From contig CM051455.1 in assembly GCA_028274465.1 (NCBI GenBank), positions 52,706,725 to 52,770,724 on the forward strand: a DNA stretch of 64,000 nt, written 5' to 3'. Source of the stretch: Plantago ovata (Eukaryota; Streptophyta; Magnoliopsida; Lamiales; Plantaginaceae). The position numbers and the translations under genes are program-made. Position 1 is the first letter of the stretch; each line of letters starts with the position of its first letter. The notes beneath the pieces are model-generated. The model saw only the letters and a program-made list of their open reading frames with translations. It made no database searches and was not told where the DNA came from. Below are positions 11,319 to 22,748 of this stretch, one piece after another.

Positions 11319-11826
11319 CTTCCTCCATTTTTTATTAATTGAAGTTTTATATATGACTCTTTTCATATTAGTTGAAACTTTAGCTAACTTGAGCCTATTT
11401 GAGTCAAATTATTCATGGGTGAGATTTCCAATGCAACATTTTTGTGGCTAAAATATTCTCATTCTCTTTAAATATTCCATCAAAACTTACACATATAGGC
11501 CTAATTAATACTTCCTCCGGGAACTTAATAGGTTCACACTTTATTTTTGTTGACTTTTCGATGTCCGGTTTGACCTCAAATAAATAATAACTTGTTAAGT
11601 AAAAAATAATTTTAAAAATTATATTATAAAAGTATACTTCTTATATTTGTCTAATATAACTTCAAAATTAATTTTTTCGTAATCAATTATGATTAATTTG
11701 AGGTCAAAACGGACATAAAAAAATCAACAAAACAAAGTGTGAACCTATTAAGTTTCCGGAGGAAGTATTACTTTCTTAATTTGTATGAAATGCGTTAAAA
11801 TTTTAATTAATAATAAATGGGGGAAG
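11319..11826. mobile_element. Stowaway-type MITE, outer element
   Basis: Left end CTTCCTCCATTTTTTATTAA and right end, reverse-complemented, CTTCCCCCATTTATTATTAA, flanked by TA on both sides (11317-11318, 11827-11828). This is the Tc1/mariner-derived Stowaway signature. Its length without the inner insertion is about 251 bp. It contains a complete second MITE at 11511-11765. Confidence 0.82.
11511..11765. mobile_element. Stowaway-type MITE, inner element
   Basis: 255 bp with near-perfect long terminal inverted repeats: CTTCCTCCGGGAACTTAATA at the left and, reverse-complemented, CTTCCTCCGGAAACTTAATA at the right. The similarity continues through GGTTCACACTTT and GACCTCAAAT. TA flanks at 11509-11510 and 11766-11767. 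The transcript would fold into one long hairpin. It inserted into the outer MITE, so it is the younger. Confidence 0.9.
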
Positions 11827-11828
11827 TA

Positions 11829-12851
11829 ATTCAAAGGGATACATCCTTGGTAAAATTTTGATTATGGAGTCTTTTAATTTTATAATTTAATTATTATGTC
11901 AATTTGTTTCAACGTTTTATTTTTCCATGGATTAATAGTGGGTAGAATGTGGCACATAGAATATGGCACTACTAGCTAATATTGGGGATTGGGGTGGGGA
12001 GCTTTCGTGCGCTACCGTGGCTATAATGTACACCACAGGTTGATTCTGAAAATATAAAAAGGACGTTGGGATATATTTTTGGATATATCGGGAGTACTTA
12101 TAATGTCACGTTTTATGTGCCATCAAAATACTTTCATAAAGCAATCAAGAAATGGAAAATGTATTCACAAACATGCACGGCTGGTATATATCCATGCACA
12201 AAAACTTGTTTATGAACGGGGAAATTTAATTAGAAGCGTATATTTGTCGGATATAAAATAGTTGGGCTCTTGCTTCCTCTAAATAAAATAGTTCACGTTC
12301 ATTAAATATATATACAGTAGTCCAGTTCTGATGACTCGGGTCTTAATCAATAATTCCAGGGACCTTGTCGAGTAAAACAAGACGTACAGAAACGCCATGT
12401 ATATTAGAAATTTTGTGGAGAATTCATTCAAAGAAGCAAAGATGGTCCATGCATGCATGACAGTTCTAACGAAACTTGGACGTTTACCAATTAAGTATAC
12501 AAGTGTATCAGTGTATGAGGTAGGTGGAAAACGATTGCGAGAGATAGCCGAGCAACCATGCACCTACCCCTTGCTATCTGACTCTTGGAAGCTTGAACTG
12601 TTTGGCCAATAAGCTTCTCCTTTATCTGATCCTAGCTTCTACTCAAAACGTACCATAGATTTAATTGGTAGAGTTTTTAACCTGCTAAAGCTCTGTAGCC
12701 AAAAAATAGGGACCAGACACCTGCCTAGTTTGCCTATATGGACTATGGTTCCAGTGCGTCACTACTGTTGCAACACGTACAATCTCACTTCTGTTTGTAA
12801 CCCTTTGTTTTGTTATGTAGCCGTATTATTGTGTTGTTGAATAATTTACCC
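11829..12851. other. Intergenic
   Basis: Contains open frames at 12079-12261 and 12397-12612 (71 codons) without any recognisable domain or splice context. I see no gene here. Confidence 0.35.
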
Positions 12852-15051
12852 CTTTTTTTTAACGACTAAAAATTTATTAATCAAATATAGCATAAGAAAT
12901 GCTCGGAGTTCAACAAATACAACAACAATAAGCGCCCCAAAAAACACCCTCACAAACCGAAGTAACCTAATTAACGGGTTAAGAGTATTAGACACGAACG
13001 TACCCCATAACCATTATGACTGAAGCAACACTTTCCCCTCCTCCCCCCGTCTAGTATGTTTTTTCTACTAGCAAGAGGCCAAGATCCGGGGAGTTTACAA
13101 GTTGTACCACCAACTCTTAATCAAGTCCAAAGGAGTGGGCATACCTTTCGTAGCAAGTTTAGATAACTTAACTAGATAGGAAAGATGGTTGTCTCCTTTG
13201 GGCTACCACTACAAGAAAACAACCATTTAGCGATGGGATAATAGATACGGATAGCATCCGTCGCTATTTAGCGACGGATCGGTGAGTGTAGCGACGGATG
13301 AACACGAACTGCACTCTAAGCTCAGTTCGTGCCACGAAACATCCAGTTCGCGTTCTAATTAGCGACGGATACGCTTTATCCGTCGCTATTTGAGCGACGG
13401 ATATCCGTCGCTATTTGAGCGACGGATATCCGTCGCTAAATATGTTGACCAGACTATTTTTTATGAAGGAAAAAAGGAAAATAAGTAAATAAATAAATAT
13501 ATAACGACGGATGAGTTCATCCGTAGCTAAGTCGCGATATACAGACGGGCGACCTTTCTTCTTCATCATTTCTCTGTTTCTCCATTTTTCTTTTTCTCTC
13601 GTTTCTTCTTCTTCGATCCATCTCCAAACTCAACCAATTCAAGCAAATTTTAGCTCAAATCGAAGCATATCCAACAAGGAGGTCGATCCCTAATCAATTT
13701 GAAGGTTTTTTCAACAGTTTGAGGTAATTAACATAAACCCAATATTTTGGGTATTTTTCATTTTGATAGTGATTTTGATTTTGATGGTGATATTGATTGA
13801 ATTTGTTCTATGTTTATTGGAGGCTAGGGTTCGAGGAGCAAGGCACCTCCACCGCCACTGCGTCGGACCGCCACCGCTTACTTTCTCCATCTCTTCCTCA
13901 TTTAAAAGGTTAGGATTCCTAACTGTCAGTTTATTAATTTTAATTTAGGGCATGTTAATTTTAATTTAGGGTTTAGGATTTCTTGATTGAATTTGTTAAT
14001 TTAGAAACTTGTTAATTGTTAATTTAAGGTTTAGGTTTATTTCTTTTCCTCTCCATTTCATCTACTGCACTGCCTAATTTTTTTTTATTTTCTTTTTCGT
14101 TTTTTTACATAGTTGAAAACCATTCTAGAAATGTTTAATGCTTAATGTAAATCAATTATTAATTTAACTCAATTCTGGAAATGCTTAATAATTAACTCAA
14201 TAAGCTAAAATAAAAAAAAATGATTAATTAACTGAATAAGAAAAAAGGAAAATGTGACTGCAATGAACACATATTAGAAAGATAGAAAATATAAAAAGTT
14301 AGAATTTTTATTAATAATATAGTTTACATAGGTAATTCTAGTCACTCTTCATCCCCTCGTCCTCGTCCTCGGAGCTTGACTCCTCATTCAAGAGTGACCA
14401 GTCGATGACATCCCTTGGATCGACAAGCCGCTATTGACATAGCTTGCAGAAAACTCATTGGTCTTCGAAGTACTCAACCTCCTTGTGCTCACAAGGGGGA
14501 GGAGTAGGAGACTTGGGAGGAGATGGGGGAAATGCCTCTTTGATAGCTTCCTCCATTTCAGCCCATATCTCGGGCTGAACTTGTGGTGGGGGAGAAGTGG
14601 GGGGGAAGGGGGTGTATCTTCAAACCTGAATTTGTTATGGTTTTCCATAGTTGTGTGAGAATATGTTAAAATTAGGTGTCTTTTTATAGTTTGTGTTGGG
14701 AATTCTAAAGGACAAATACACTTTATTATGCATGTATTTATGTACACATTCATGTAGCCACATTCATGCATAGATAATTATGCCCATGTATGGGAAACAT
14801 TTATGGGCTGGAAATTGATTAAAGAAGCTGGAAATAAATGTAGCCACATTCATTTATAAATTGACTTAAAGGATTTTCGAAATTAAAGAAGCTGGAAATA
14901 AATTTAATCTACTAATACGTTTACTATCGATCATTGTGAATCATGTAATCATGATTCACAATTAGGAAAGCTATGTAAAGACAGAAACAAGGAAAAAGGA
15001 GATCCACCATTACAAAATGTAGTATGTGAGCAAGAAAGGTGTCTAGATCTT

Positions 15052-16210
15052 TGTAATATCCTGAAATTTTTTAAAAAAAATATATTAATCGAATAAACTC
15101 CCTTTTTAGAGCCCTAAGTAATAAAGAGCCCTTTCTTCTTAAAATTCTTGAGTACAAGGGAACTAGCGTAAATTATATATATAGACACCCACCTAAACGT
15201 GATCAGGGGAATACATATTGCTTCCGTCTGCCGTCGTTAACTAGGTACGAGATTATTTACTCCCTTTGTTCTCTCACGGCTTAATTAATTAAGTAGCTAC
15301 TTTACATGTTAAATTAGTTTGTTCCATGAAAATTTAAGACCTTAGTATATATATGGGCTCACGTATTCTTCCATCCTTGGTTATCCAATTATTGTTGATT
15401 TATCATGTGTAAGTTTAGTTGACAAGTTAAAAGGCCATGAACTAGGTGTCTAGTATTCTAGTTAACGGGTAAGGGTTTAAGTACTAAGTTAACTGATTTC
15501 CAAACGATTGGCCTCAGATACGAGTGTTGACCCGTGAAGCGTAGCTTGGGGACGTCTAGTTTACTTGTTTTAAGGTAAGTAGTTTTGTATATGTCTCTAC
15601 TCATACTTGGTCATACCGATATATGTATATATATTTTATGTGGTGTTTGGTTTGTGATTTATTTTGATATTTTGGCCACCAACGGGATAACAGTTGGAAA
15701 TATATTTGGCCGCCAACGGGATAACAGTTGGAAACATATTTGGCCGCCAACGGGATAACAGTTGGAAATACATTTGGCCGCCAACGGGATAACAGTTGGG
15801 ATATTTTGGCCGTCAACGGGATATCAGTTGGAATGCATTTGACTTTGATTGTGAATTATGCTTATTTATTTTATTTTATTGTATTTTGGATATTTCGTAT
15901 ATATGTTTATATGTATTAGTGTGATTGTGAGTGTGTTTGGGGCATATATAGAATTGCTTATTGAGTTGCAGCTCACCCCTTGCCTTTGTTTTTCAGAGAA
16001 TTAGTTTTGAGTCTTGTGGCACTCTCATACGTGTTTTGCTAGAGAGTCAAGTTGGAGCATTCAAGTTGGGGTCGTCAAGATTATTTAAATAATATTATTT
16101 TTCGGAGTTTGTTTGATTCTGCTACAAATATTCAAATTTGCGGCTTCGTGTTGCCTCTATAGCCCTGGGGGTAATGCGGCCAGTCACGCTTTTGGTTTTG
16201 GGGCGTGACA
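15052..16210 (+). mobile_element. Gypsy-type solo LTR nested in the CACTA element
   Basis: Begins TGTAATATCCTGAAATTTTT and ends GGGGCGTGACA, the typical termini of plant Ty3-Gypsy LTRs. The 5-bp flanks 15047-15051 and 16211-16215 are both ATCTT. No internal region remains. It carries five 34-bp tandem repeats at 15671-15836. Confidence 0.88.
15671..15836 (+). repeat. 34-bp tandem repeats in the solo LTR
   Basis: Five copies start at 15671, 15705, 15739, 15773 and 15805. Each has TTTGGCCGCCAACGGGATAA followed by CAGTTGGAAATA, with few substitutions. Each unit contains the imperfect palindrome CCAACGGG...CAGTTGG. The copies are directly adjacent, without spacers. Confidence 0.9.
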
Positions 16211-16560
16211 ATCTTTATGAGGTTGAAGTCTCCATCTTTAGTTTTTTTACATTTATTTTGTAATCATGTAAACCATACTTGGCCTTGTATTGTAAATGAT
16301 TGTAGTAGCTGGTACCGTAACAACAACATTTCTAATGTCGTTGTTACTGTACCGGCGTATTTCAGTCATTCTCGTGCCTGGTGAATGAGGATGATTGTTT
16401 CCATGCATAAAAAATGGTGTGGTTTGCATGCATAAAATACAAACACACTTGTCTTCGGATACCCCATCACTTCCTTTGATAAGTTATTTGATAAGCTAGA
16501 CTTTTTTTTTGTTACAAGGTCTATCATGGTTCATACTTAACTTTTATACATACAACCACA

Positions 16561-17344
16561 ATGAACGGGGATGGTCAAGCACCGCCCCAGGGCGCCCCTC
16601 GGAGTCACAACGGGATTCCAGTATTGTACATTGTGGAGGGGTCTAAGTGAGTTCTTAATAAGTTGGTATTTAATTGTTGATATATATAGTTGTTGGCACT
16701 TCATTTTTTAATCTTTCAAAATGTGTGACAGCTTTCACCCGCGTTTAGCTACTAGAAGGTTGTCAAGCATCATGAGAAGAGATTTTTTTACGCCTCCTGG
16801 GAGTGGCGGAGAAAGGTGGGCTACGGTTCCTCTTCCCGTTAAGGAGCACTAAGTCGAATTATTCAAGGTACTTTACTATCTTTACTTGAATATTTCTAGT
16901 TTGGATTTATGGGGCATTGCCTTTACTATATATGTGTACGTACATTATCCGTTCTTGGGGCATTGCCTTTACTATACATGTGTATGTACATTATATGTTC
17001 TTGGGGCATTGCCTTTACTATATCTGTTTGGAATGCACGTAGTTGGCATGGCTTGTAACTGATGTTGGATTGTTGCAATGTTGCAGAAATACTACTATGT
17101 CCCTCCTGCCAATGCGGAGGAGATATGGAATGTATTCAACATCCGGGCGGAACACATTCACAGGCGTTTGATTTATCATGCCAAGGATAAGCACTTTCGG
17201 GACCATGAATGGGTTTCGTGCCTTAATCCAGACCATCGGGAGCTGTGGGTGGAATCTTGGCAGAACCACGTGACCCGTGAACAGGCGCATAATGATGGGG
17301 CGTTGCAGGCTGAAGTTGTCGGTTGGATAGTGGAGATCCCGTAG
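16561..17344 (+). pseudogene. CACTA-borne gene remnant, TNPA/transposase-24-like (tentative)
   Basis: Three exons fit splice rules and keep frame: 16561-16646 (ATG at 16561, AA|GTGAGT), 16732-16867 (ACAG acceptor, CAAG|GTACTT) and 17087-17344 (GTTGCAG acceptor, TAG stop). The product would be about 160 aa but has an in-frame TAA in exon 2 after LPVKEH. Visible features are an N-terminus MNGDGQAPPQG, ERWATVPLPVKEH, KYYYVPPANAEEIW, and a Trp/His-rich part with HWSCL-like spacing (HEWVSCLNPDHRELWVESW). The short charged, Trp-rich character and the location in a CACTA element suggest the TNPA-like second protein of En/Spm elements, which binds the subterminal repeats. A captured host gene is the alternative. 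I do not recognise the family with certainty. Confidence 0.4.
16911..17025 (+). repeat. 46-bp tandem repeat, 2.5 copies
   Basis: Copies of GGGGCATTGCCTTTACTATA followed by TGTGTACGTACATTAT start at 16911, 16957 and 17003; the third is partial. It lies in intron 2 of the CACTA-borne gene remnant. Confidence 0.85.
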
Positions 17345-19260
17345 GATTAGTACTTTCTCCTTCGTTTTTAGGATTGTTATTCTATCTCCGTACATTTTTG
17401 GATTCTCGTTTATTTTAATGCTTATCTTCGTACCTTTTTGTTTGTTTGTACGTACACTTTCAGTTTTTTATTGAAATTTAGATTACCGTAAAATGAATCA
17501 ATCGTATATATTTTGTTGGGCGTACTCAATTTTGGGCTGGAATAACAAACATAAATTAAATAAAAATAAAAACGAATTTAAAAAAAAAATTAATACATTA
17601 GCGACGGATTAATTTATCCGTCGCCAAATTCCCCTCGCACGGGGAATGACACGTGTCCCTTAGTTTTAATGACGGATAATATTATCCGTCGCTATGTATA
17701 GATACGGATAAAGTCATCCGTCTCTATTTTGGTCAACGACAAACCGGCGACGGATACATTAATCCGTCGCTAACTATAGCGACGGATAATATTAACCGTC
17801 TCTTTATTTTTTAGCGACGGGTCATCCGTCGCTATTGTTCTATAGCGACGGATCGCTATAGTATAGCGACGGATAGTATCCGTCGCTAAAGTCGGTTTTT
17901 CTTGTAGTGTACGGGACACTCACGGAAATGAAAAGTTGTCCATGTATACTCTTACCACAAGAAATCTAAACCACTAACAAGGTAGCCAACACCGCGGGGC
18001 ACAAGGCAAGGCAACACCGGCTTCTCTACCGAACAGACGAGAAAATGAAACCACCACAAGTAGAAGCTTCAACACCAAAGGAGGATAAGCACCAATCAAT
18101 AAGCCTCATGAGTAGATAACACCACCTTGGTCAACCGAGAACACAAACACCAAGTATCTCCAAGAGTAATAGGACAATAACCGTAGAGGTGGCCAACAAA
18201 CCAAGCACACACACTCCCAAACAAGGCGCAACACCACTCACACACCACACACACTCACACAGGGAGACTCCATAGTAACACCGACCCGAAGAACTCATGC
18301 GATCACGGTCCTACACCCTACGTCGGAAAGTGAATTTAAAACGAGCAACTTTAAGATAGGAACATCCGAAGCTTCATCAAACGCCAAGGTCCATCATTGT
18401 TAATGCTGGATAACTACAACTTATGTTAACCCTATCCCTCCTCTTAAGTTCACACAACCAACAAGTGGCAAGCAATTTAAAGCCCCATCAACATAAGCCT
18501 ATGGGCCAAAAGAAAACACGTCACACTCACACTCACTCCAAGATTTTTACTCTTGACCTTAGAGGTTCAAGTCCTCAGATTAAAATTCGGTTAGAGGTTA
18601 AAACTTGGAAGTCTAATCCCCTAACCAAATCTACTCACCAAGTCCGAACCAAGATCCAAGAGAAAGTGTTGCGTCTCAACCGCAAGTACCGGGAGCCCAT
18701 CACGTCAAATCCTTTGATGAACACCATGGCAAAGCGAGTAAACCAAGTAGTCACCTAGCAAAAACAAGGTAAACTAAGAAGCACAAAACCGTTAGAGTTA
18801 GGAAAAAAAAGCGTAGGCACCTCCACCCCCAACTCATCCTCGGTTCCATAACCGTCCCACCCTTGAATCCACCACCAATCTCGAATTTGAACTTATCCGC
18901 ACTTGCCCCAAACCCTTCCCTCACCTTTAATTAATCCCCTAGATTCAAGCAAAGACTTGGTTCCAAAAACCAAGACCCTAGCGAATCAAACTCATTCAAC
19001 CTACCCTTCCCCTTCAACCATGACCCTACAATTCAATTTTATCTTCTCAACCACTTGCCATGGGGTCGGGTTTTCTTCGGTAAAAAGAATACCATTCCCA
19101 TGCCACATCGTACAATGCCAAAAGACTTGCCACACCTACTTTCTCCTCTAGAGGCAACAACTAAGTGAGCCTCTAGGCTCTCAATCACACTCAATCCTAA
19201 AGGATAATCCACTACCGTCATTCAAGAACAACTTGCACCAGTCTGTCATTTTAGGTGTCA

Positions 19261-19613
19261 TTCCACGTTAAATCTTAAGTCTTTGTCTGGGGTTAAGTGT
19301 AATGTAAACACATAACCCATGCAATAGAGCCTAATCACACTTTTTTTCATCTTTTTTCCGTCTTAGAAGCGGTCATCCTCACTCGACTTCGCTAGCTATT
19401 CGCGACATAATCTACTGCACTAATGGAGATCGCATACATGACACATGAATTTCGCAAATTAAAGTAGGAAACGTATGCATTTATAAAGAGCACGTCAATG
19501 ATGAGCTCCATGTTAAAATTTCCAAAAGCAACAATGTCTCTAGCAATTTTTTCAGGATAAATCTGGAGTTTTAAATAGGAGTATGATCAACGAACTCGAG
19601 TGGATGTTACTCG
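19261..19613. other. Intergenic
   Basis: No gene or bounded repeat seen between the LINE relic and the long-TIR element. Confidence 0.3.
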
Positions 19614-20345
19614 GAGCTAATTGCATTTTTTGGTCCCTCACAACTTTGGTCCCAAGTTTTTTTCTTTTTTAACTTTTAGTCCTTTTCGTATATATATGAT
19701 ATTTTACGCAGGATTTTATTCCCTTCATGACTGGATTAGTTGACTTGGTGGCCACATGGATTATTCAAATTTAAAAGATACGAAGTAAATAAGAAATCAA
19801 ATTTTAAAAAAATATTCGGCGGTAGTGTCGTCCGAGCTCCGATATAGAGCACTGTTGCTCCAGATCGGAGCAGAACTAGCTCCGTCCAGAGTGGGCGGAG
19901 CAGACCAGATTAGGCGGAGCTTCCTGCTCCGTCATTAATTGGGTCGAGTTGGAAGCTCCACCATGATCCGGCGAGCTTCCTACTCCGCCTTAATGATTGG
20001 CGGAGCATGAAGTTCCGCCAATATTGAAGACGAAGCAAGAAGCTCCGACATTAAAGGCGTAGCAGGAAACTGTGGATCTTAGCTTCTTGCTCCGCCTTAA
20101 GGCTACGCCATTGAAGGGCGGAGCAAGCACTGCTCCGCCCATAATTTTTTTTTTTAATCTTTTTTTAATCCCTTGCCACCTCAATCCGAAATGTTCCAAA
20201 TCAACAAACATATTGCGTATTTGAAGATTCGTATAAAGTACAATACCATATGTAATCGATCCCAGGATCAAAAGTGCAAAAAAAAAAGAGTTGGGACCAA
20301 AATCGTGAGGGACTGCCACTTAAGGACTAGAAATGCAATTAGCCC
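19614..20345. mobile_element. Long-TIR element (possibly MULE-like) with a hairpin-rich core
   Basis: The left end GAGCTAATTGCATTTTTTGG continues with TCCCTCACAACTTTGGTCCC. The right end, reverse-complemented, reads GGGCTAATTGCATTTCTAGT and then carries TCCCTCACGATTTTGGTCCC. These are inverted repeats of more than 60 bp with small indels. The core 19830-20145 is a chain of GGAGC/GCTCC words, many as GGCGGAGCA or TGCTCCGCC, in both orientations. No coding sequence. I found no convincing 9-11 bp target duplication, so the superfamily is open. Confidence 0.55.
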
Positions 20346-21250
20346 ATGTAGAGAGAGTATGTATCGAATTCAAGATATGTCTGACCGGTTCGTTGAACTG
20401 GCAGTTTACGGGTCATGAACCGTCGGTTCAGTTTCATAGAAACCTATGAACCGCAATCGAAATCATAACTATCAATTTCGGTTGTGGTTTAGGAACCGGT
20501 GATTCACGGTTCATAACCTTTGAAACCATTTTAAATAATAATTTAATAAATGGGTGAAAAATCATATTATGCGGTCTTGATACTCCAAGAAAACACCAAA
20601 GTTATTGACATGACTCCATGTCTCTATCTCAAACCCAATACCACCACTGTTGGCCACCAACCCAAACCACCCACGGCTACAATACCACTTTACCACCACT
20701 ATTGGCCACCAACCCATGGCCCACCCACAACCTCCATGACTCAAGTACCACTCGCCACCACCAACCCAAATCCACCCTCCACCATGGCACCAACCATCAC
20801 GTCTTCTACTCAACATCCTCCGATCCACCACCCACCGCCAATTCTGGCCAACAGTCTAACACCTCCTCCGCCATTATTTCTTGGCACCACTTCTCTCTCT
20901 CTTTTTATTATTATTTCACTTTTGTTCTCTCATTCTCTTTACTACTTTCCCCGATTTAGATAGTTAATTAGCAAACTTATTTTAAAAAAGAAAGATAAAG
21001 AAAGTTGTTAGTTATTCCTAAGCTAGCTCATCTTAATTAAATAGCTAATGCACACTGAACTGACGGTTCATGAACCGCTGATTCATAAACCGAGACGAAC
21101 CGCATGGTTCATCCCGGTTCATGGAAAAGTATGAGCAGTAACCAAAACCAAAACTGTACAGTTTTGATTCATAGTTTTGAACTGGTGATTTCGATTTGAA
21201 ACCCATAATCGCCAATTCGGTTCAGTTCACGGTTCATTCTGATCGGGTCT
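20346..21250. repeat. Field of imperfect GGTTCATGAACC palindromes
   Basis: Two blocks (20380-20520 and 21060-21240) hold many variants of GGTTCATGAACCG in both orientations, for example CGGGTCATGAACCGTCGGTT and ACGGTTCATGAACCGCTG. They flank a low-complexity CCACCA-rich centre (20620-20870) with repeats such as GGCCACCAACCCA. The layout resembles the subterminal repeats of a DNA transposon, but I could not set the ends. The long Pro/Thr frames in the centre are a product of the base composition. Confidence 0.5.
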
Positions 21251-21483
21251 ACTTCAAGACAAATGATAGCAAAACTTCTCGTTCATATAATCGTTAACTT
21301 ACAAATCCACCATAATTTCATATCATATGAATTTGTAAATCATGTAGCGGAATAAAATAACCATATATAAATAATATATGAATCACATCAAGATCCTAGT
21401 TAATTAATAACTCTAAGATCAGTATACATACGAAGTGACGTGCAAATTGCTAGTTGTTTGTTTGTGTAACTTCCAGACTATAA

Positions 21484-21648
21484 TCAGGATCTCAACAACT
21501 TTTGAATCCAACAATAACCGTTTATGATCTCCTTAATCACTTCTACAATCTCAGGAACAGGAAACGACAAAGCCTCCAAGATTATGGTGGTGGCCGAACT
21601 GCTCCAGGGAGGTGGTGGTGATTTATGCTTCTTGAAAATCGATACCAT
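21484..21648 (-). CDS. Hypothetical 54-aa protein
   Basis: The ATG at 21648 begins MVSIFKKHKSPPPPW and ends KLLRS before TGA at 21484. The open frame continues upstream without an ATG, so this could be the last exon of a longer transcript starting near 21850. The short product has a basic N-terminus, a PPPP stretch and an amphipathic end. I do not recognise a family and cannot exclude chance. Confidence 0.2.
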   Translation of the reverse strand: MVSIFKKHKSPPPPWSSSATTIILEALSFPVPEIVEVIKEIINGYCWIQKLLRS

Positions 21649-21726
21649 GATCAGCTTGTTATTGACTTGCCTCAATGTAAAAATGTAAAGAATAGTGTGA
21701 GTGGTCACTAGACAACAAGAGACCAA

Positions 21727-22612
21727 ACAACGAAGAACTAAATCTCAAGTCTACGGAGAAGCCTGGAGGTTCGGCTCTTTAGGGTTTATGGGAGAGAGTT
21801 TTATTTTCATTTTAGTGTGATGATAGAGAGAGAAGAAGACTTGGAGAGCTTAAAAAAAAATTGAGCAGTTAAAACTGAAGTCTCTTCTAATTTATTTATA
21901 ACCACAACGAAAATCAACTAAAAAATCTAGGGAACTTGCCTTCGACGAATAAAAATCTATATATACGCAAATGATGCTTCTTCGATGTTGTAATCTCCCA
22001 TTGAATTCGAATTCCCTACTGCATCTTGAACAACTTAATAACTTGAACAATGATGGCAAGAGAATAGGTACTACATTTGTTTGCTTACTGGAAGAAAGTT
22101 GGGGCTGCTCTATGAACGTATGTAGCTAGAAGGATATCTAAAACGTGCAGGAAGGACTTGTTTCAACATAAAAAAGGTTTAAGGAGGCTAGGATTAAAAT
22201 TACATAACTAGGGTACTAATGAAATATGCCTGGGTTAAACAAAAGTGCAAAAGAATCGAGATAAAAGTTTGGGATATGTCTCGGAATTTTGATAATTCAT
22301 CGCAGTTTAATAATCGGACGCGTTAAATCAATTGGAATAATTTTAATTTTTGGATCGCTAGGTAGTACAATACTAATATCACTGTAAGATATAAATAAAT
22401 TTATAATAAAAATATATAAATCTTATTTTAAATTATATATTAAGAAGGTAAAAAACTCACCCGGTTCAAACTTCAAATCGCCGATGAAGTAGGCGGTTGC
22501 TCACCGGTTGCCGTTGTTCAATTCTGAAATTCTGAAAGTTCCGTTTCAATTCAAATTACCTTCTTTCTTCTTATTCTTAGTTTGGACAAGATTATTCCTT
22601 CCAGCCGCCGCA
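21727..22612. other. Upstream region of the SNF2 gene
   Basis: AT-rich spacer, then from about 22440 the likely promoter and 5' leader of the SWI2-type gene (pyrimidine-rich CTTCTTTCTTCTT just before the ATG at 22613). No separate gene seen. Confidence 0.4.
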
Positions 22613-22748
22613 ATGTCATTGAACGCTTTCAAAGAAGCCCTCAAACCCTGCAAGATCAATTCATTATCTTCCTCCTCCACTCTTCCTCTTCCTCTTCACA
22701 AAGTAGTTCCCTCAAATTTGACTGCACGATCAGTACAAGAAAACCCCC
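22613..22748 (+). CDS. SNF2 helicase of the ERCC6L2/SWI2 (CHR9) type, start of exon 1
   Basis: The ATG at 22613 in context GCCGCAATGTC opens MSLNAFKEALKPCKINSLSS and a serine-rich stretch that runs into the assembly gap after 45 codons. The MSLxxFKExLKPC start is what I know from plant ERCC6-like 2 (SWI2, CHR9) proteins, and the 3' half of exactly such a gene resumes on the same strand at 52949. I therefore treat both as one gene, a nuclear Swi2/Snf2 DNA translocase linked in other eukaryotes to DNA repair. The start is chosen because the upstream in-frame extension has no ATG. The ATPase-domain exons between the two parts are absent from the window. The N-terminal assignment alone would be weak; the matching 3' part strengthens it. 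Confidence 0.7.

Larger units (their letters stand above)
13207..17909. mobile_element. CACTA (En/Spm) transposon, 4.7 kb, non-autonomous
   Basis: Both ends carry the inverted repeat CACTACAAGAAAA, and both flanks are TAC (13204-13206 and 17910-17912), the 3-bp duplication of CACTA elements. The subterminal regions (13220-13440, 13500-13530 and 17600-17890) are packed with direct and inverted copies of AGCGACGGAT and ATCCGTCGCT, the expected TNPA-type binding repeats. Without the nested solo LTR the element is about 3.5 kb. No DDE transposase is present. The only gene-like part is the three-exon remnant at 16561-17344. Confidence 0.93.
12852..19260 (-). pseudogene. LINE relic interrupted by a CACTA element
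   Basis: Minus-strand fragments at about 19150-19030 read VWQVFWHCTMWHGNGILF and NPTPWQVVEKIKL. This resembles the end of the zinc-binding region of plant LINE reverse transcriptases (tryptophans and the aliphatic WKxRN-like core). Sequence continues through stop-rich frames, then beyond the CACTA element to 12852, where the minus strand ends in a run of eight A. I infer one LINE 3' part split by the CACTA insertion at 13207. The protein match is weak and the 5' limit is a guess. Confidence 0.35.

Noticed and set aside
13511..14660. Several frames of 60-127 codons in the left part of the CACTA element
   Set aside because: No domain, no consistent splice model, and simple Pro/Leu-rich composition.
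15671..15836. Regular 34-bp repeats that might suggest a CRISPR array
   Set aside because: Units are directly adjacent without spacers and sit in a plant LTR.
20550..20963. Pro/Thr/His-rich frames on both strands
   Set aside because: Low-complexity CCACCA repeats are open in several frames; no protein family fits.
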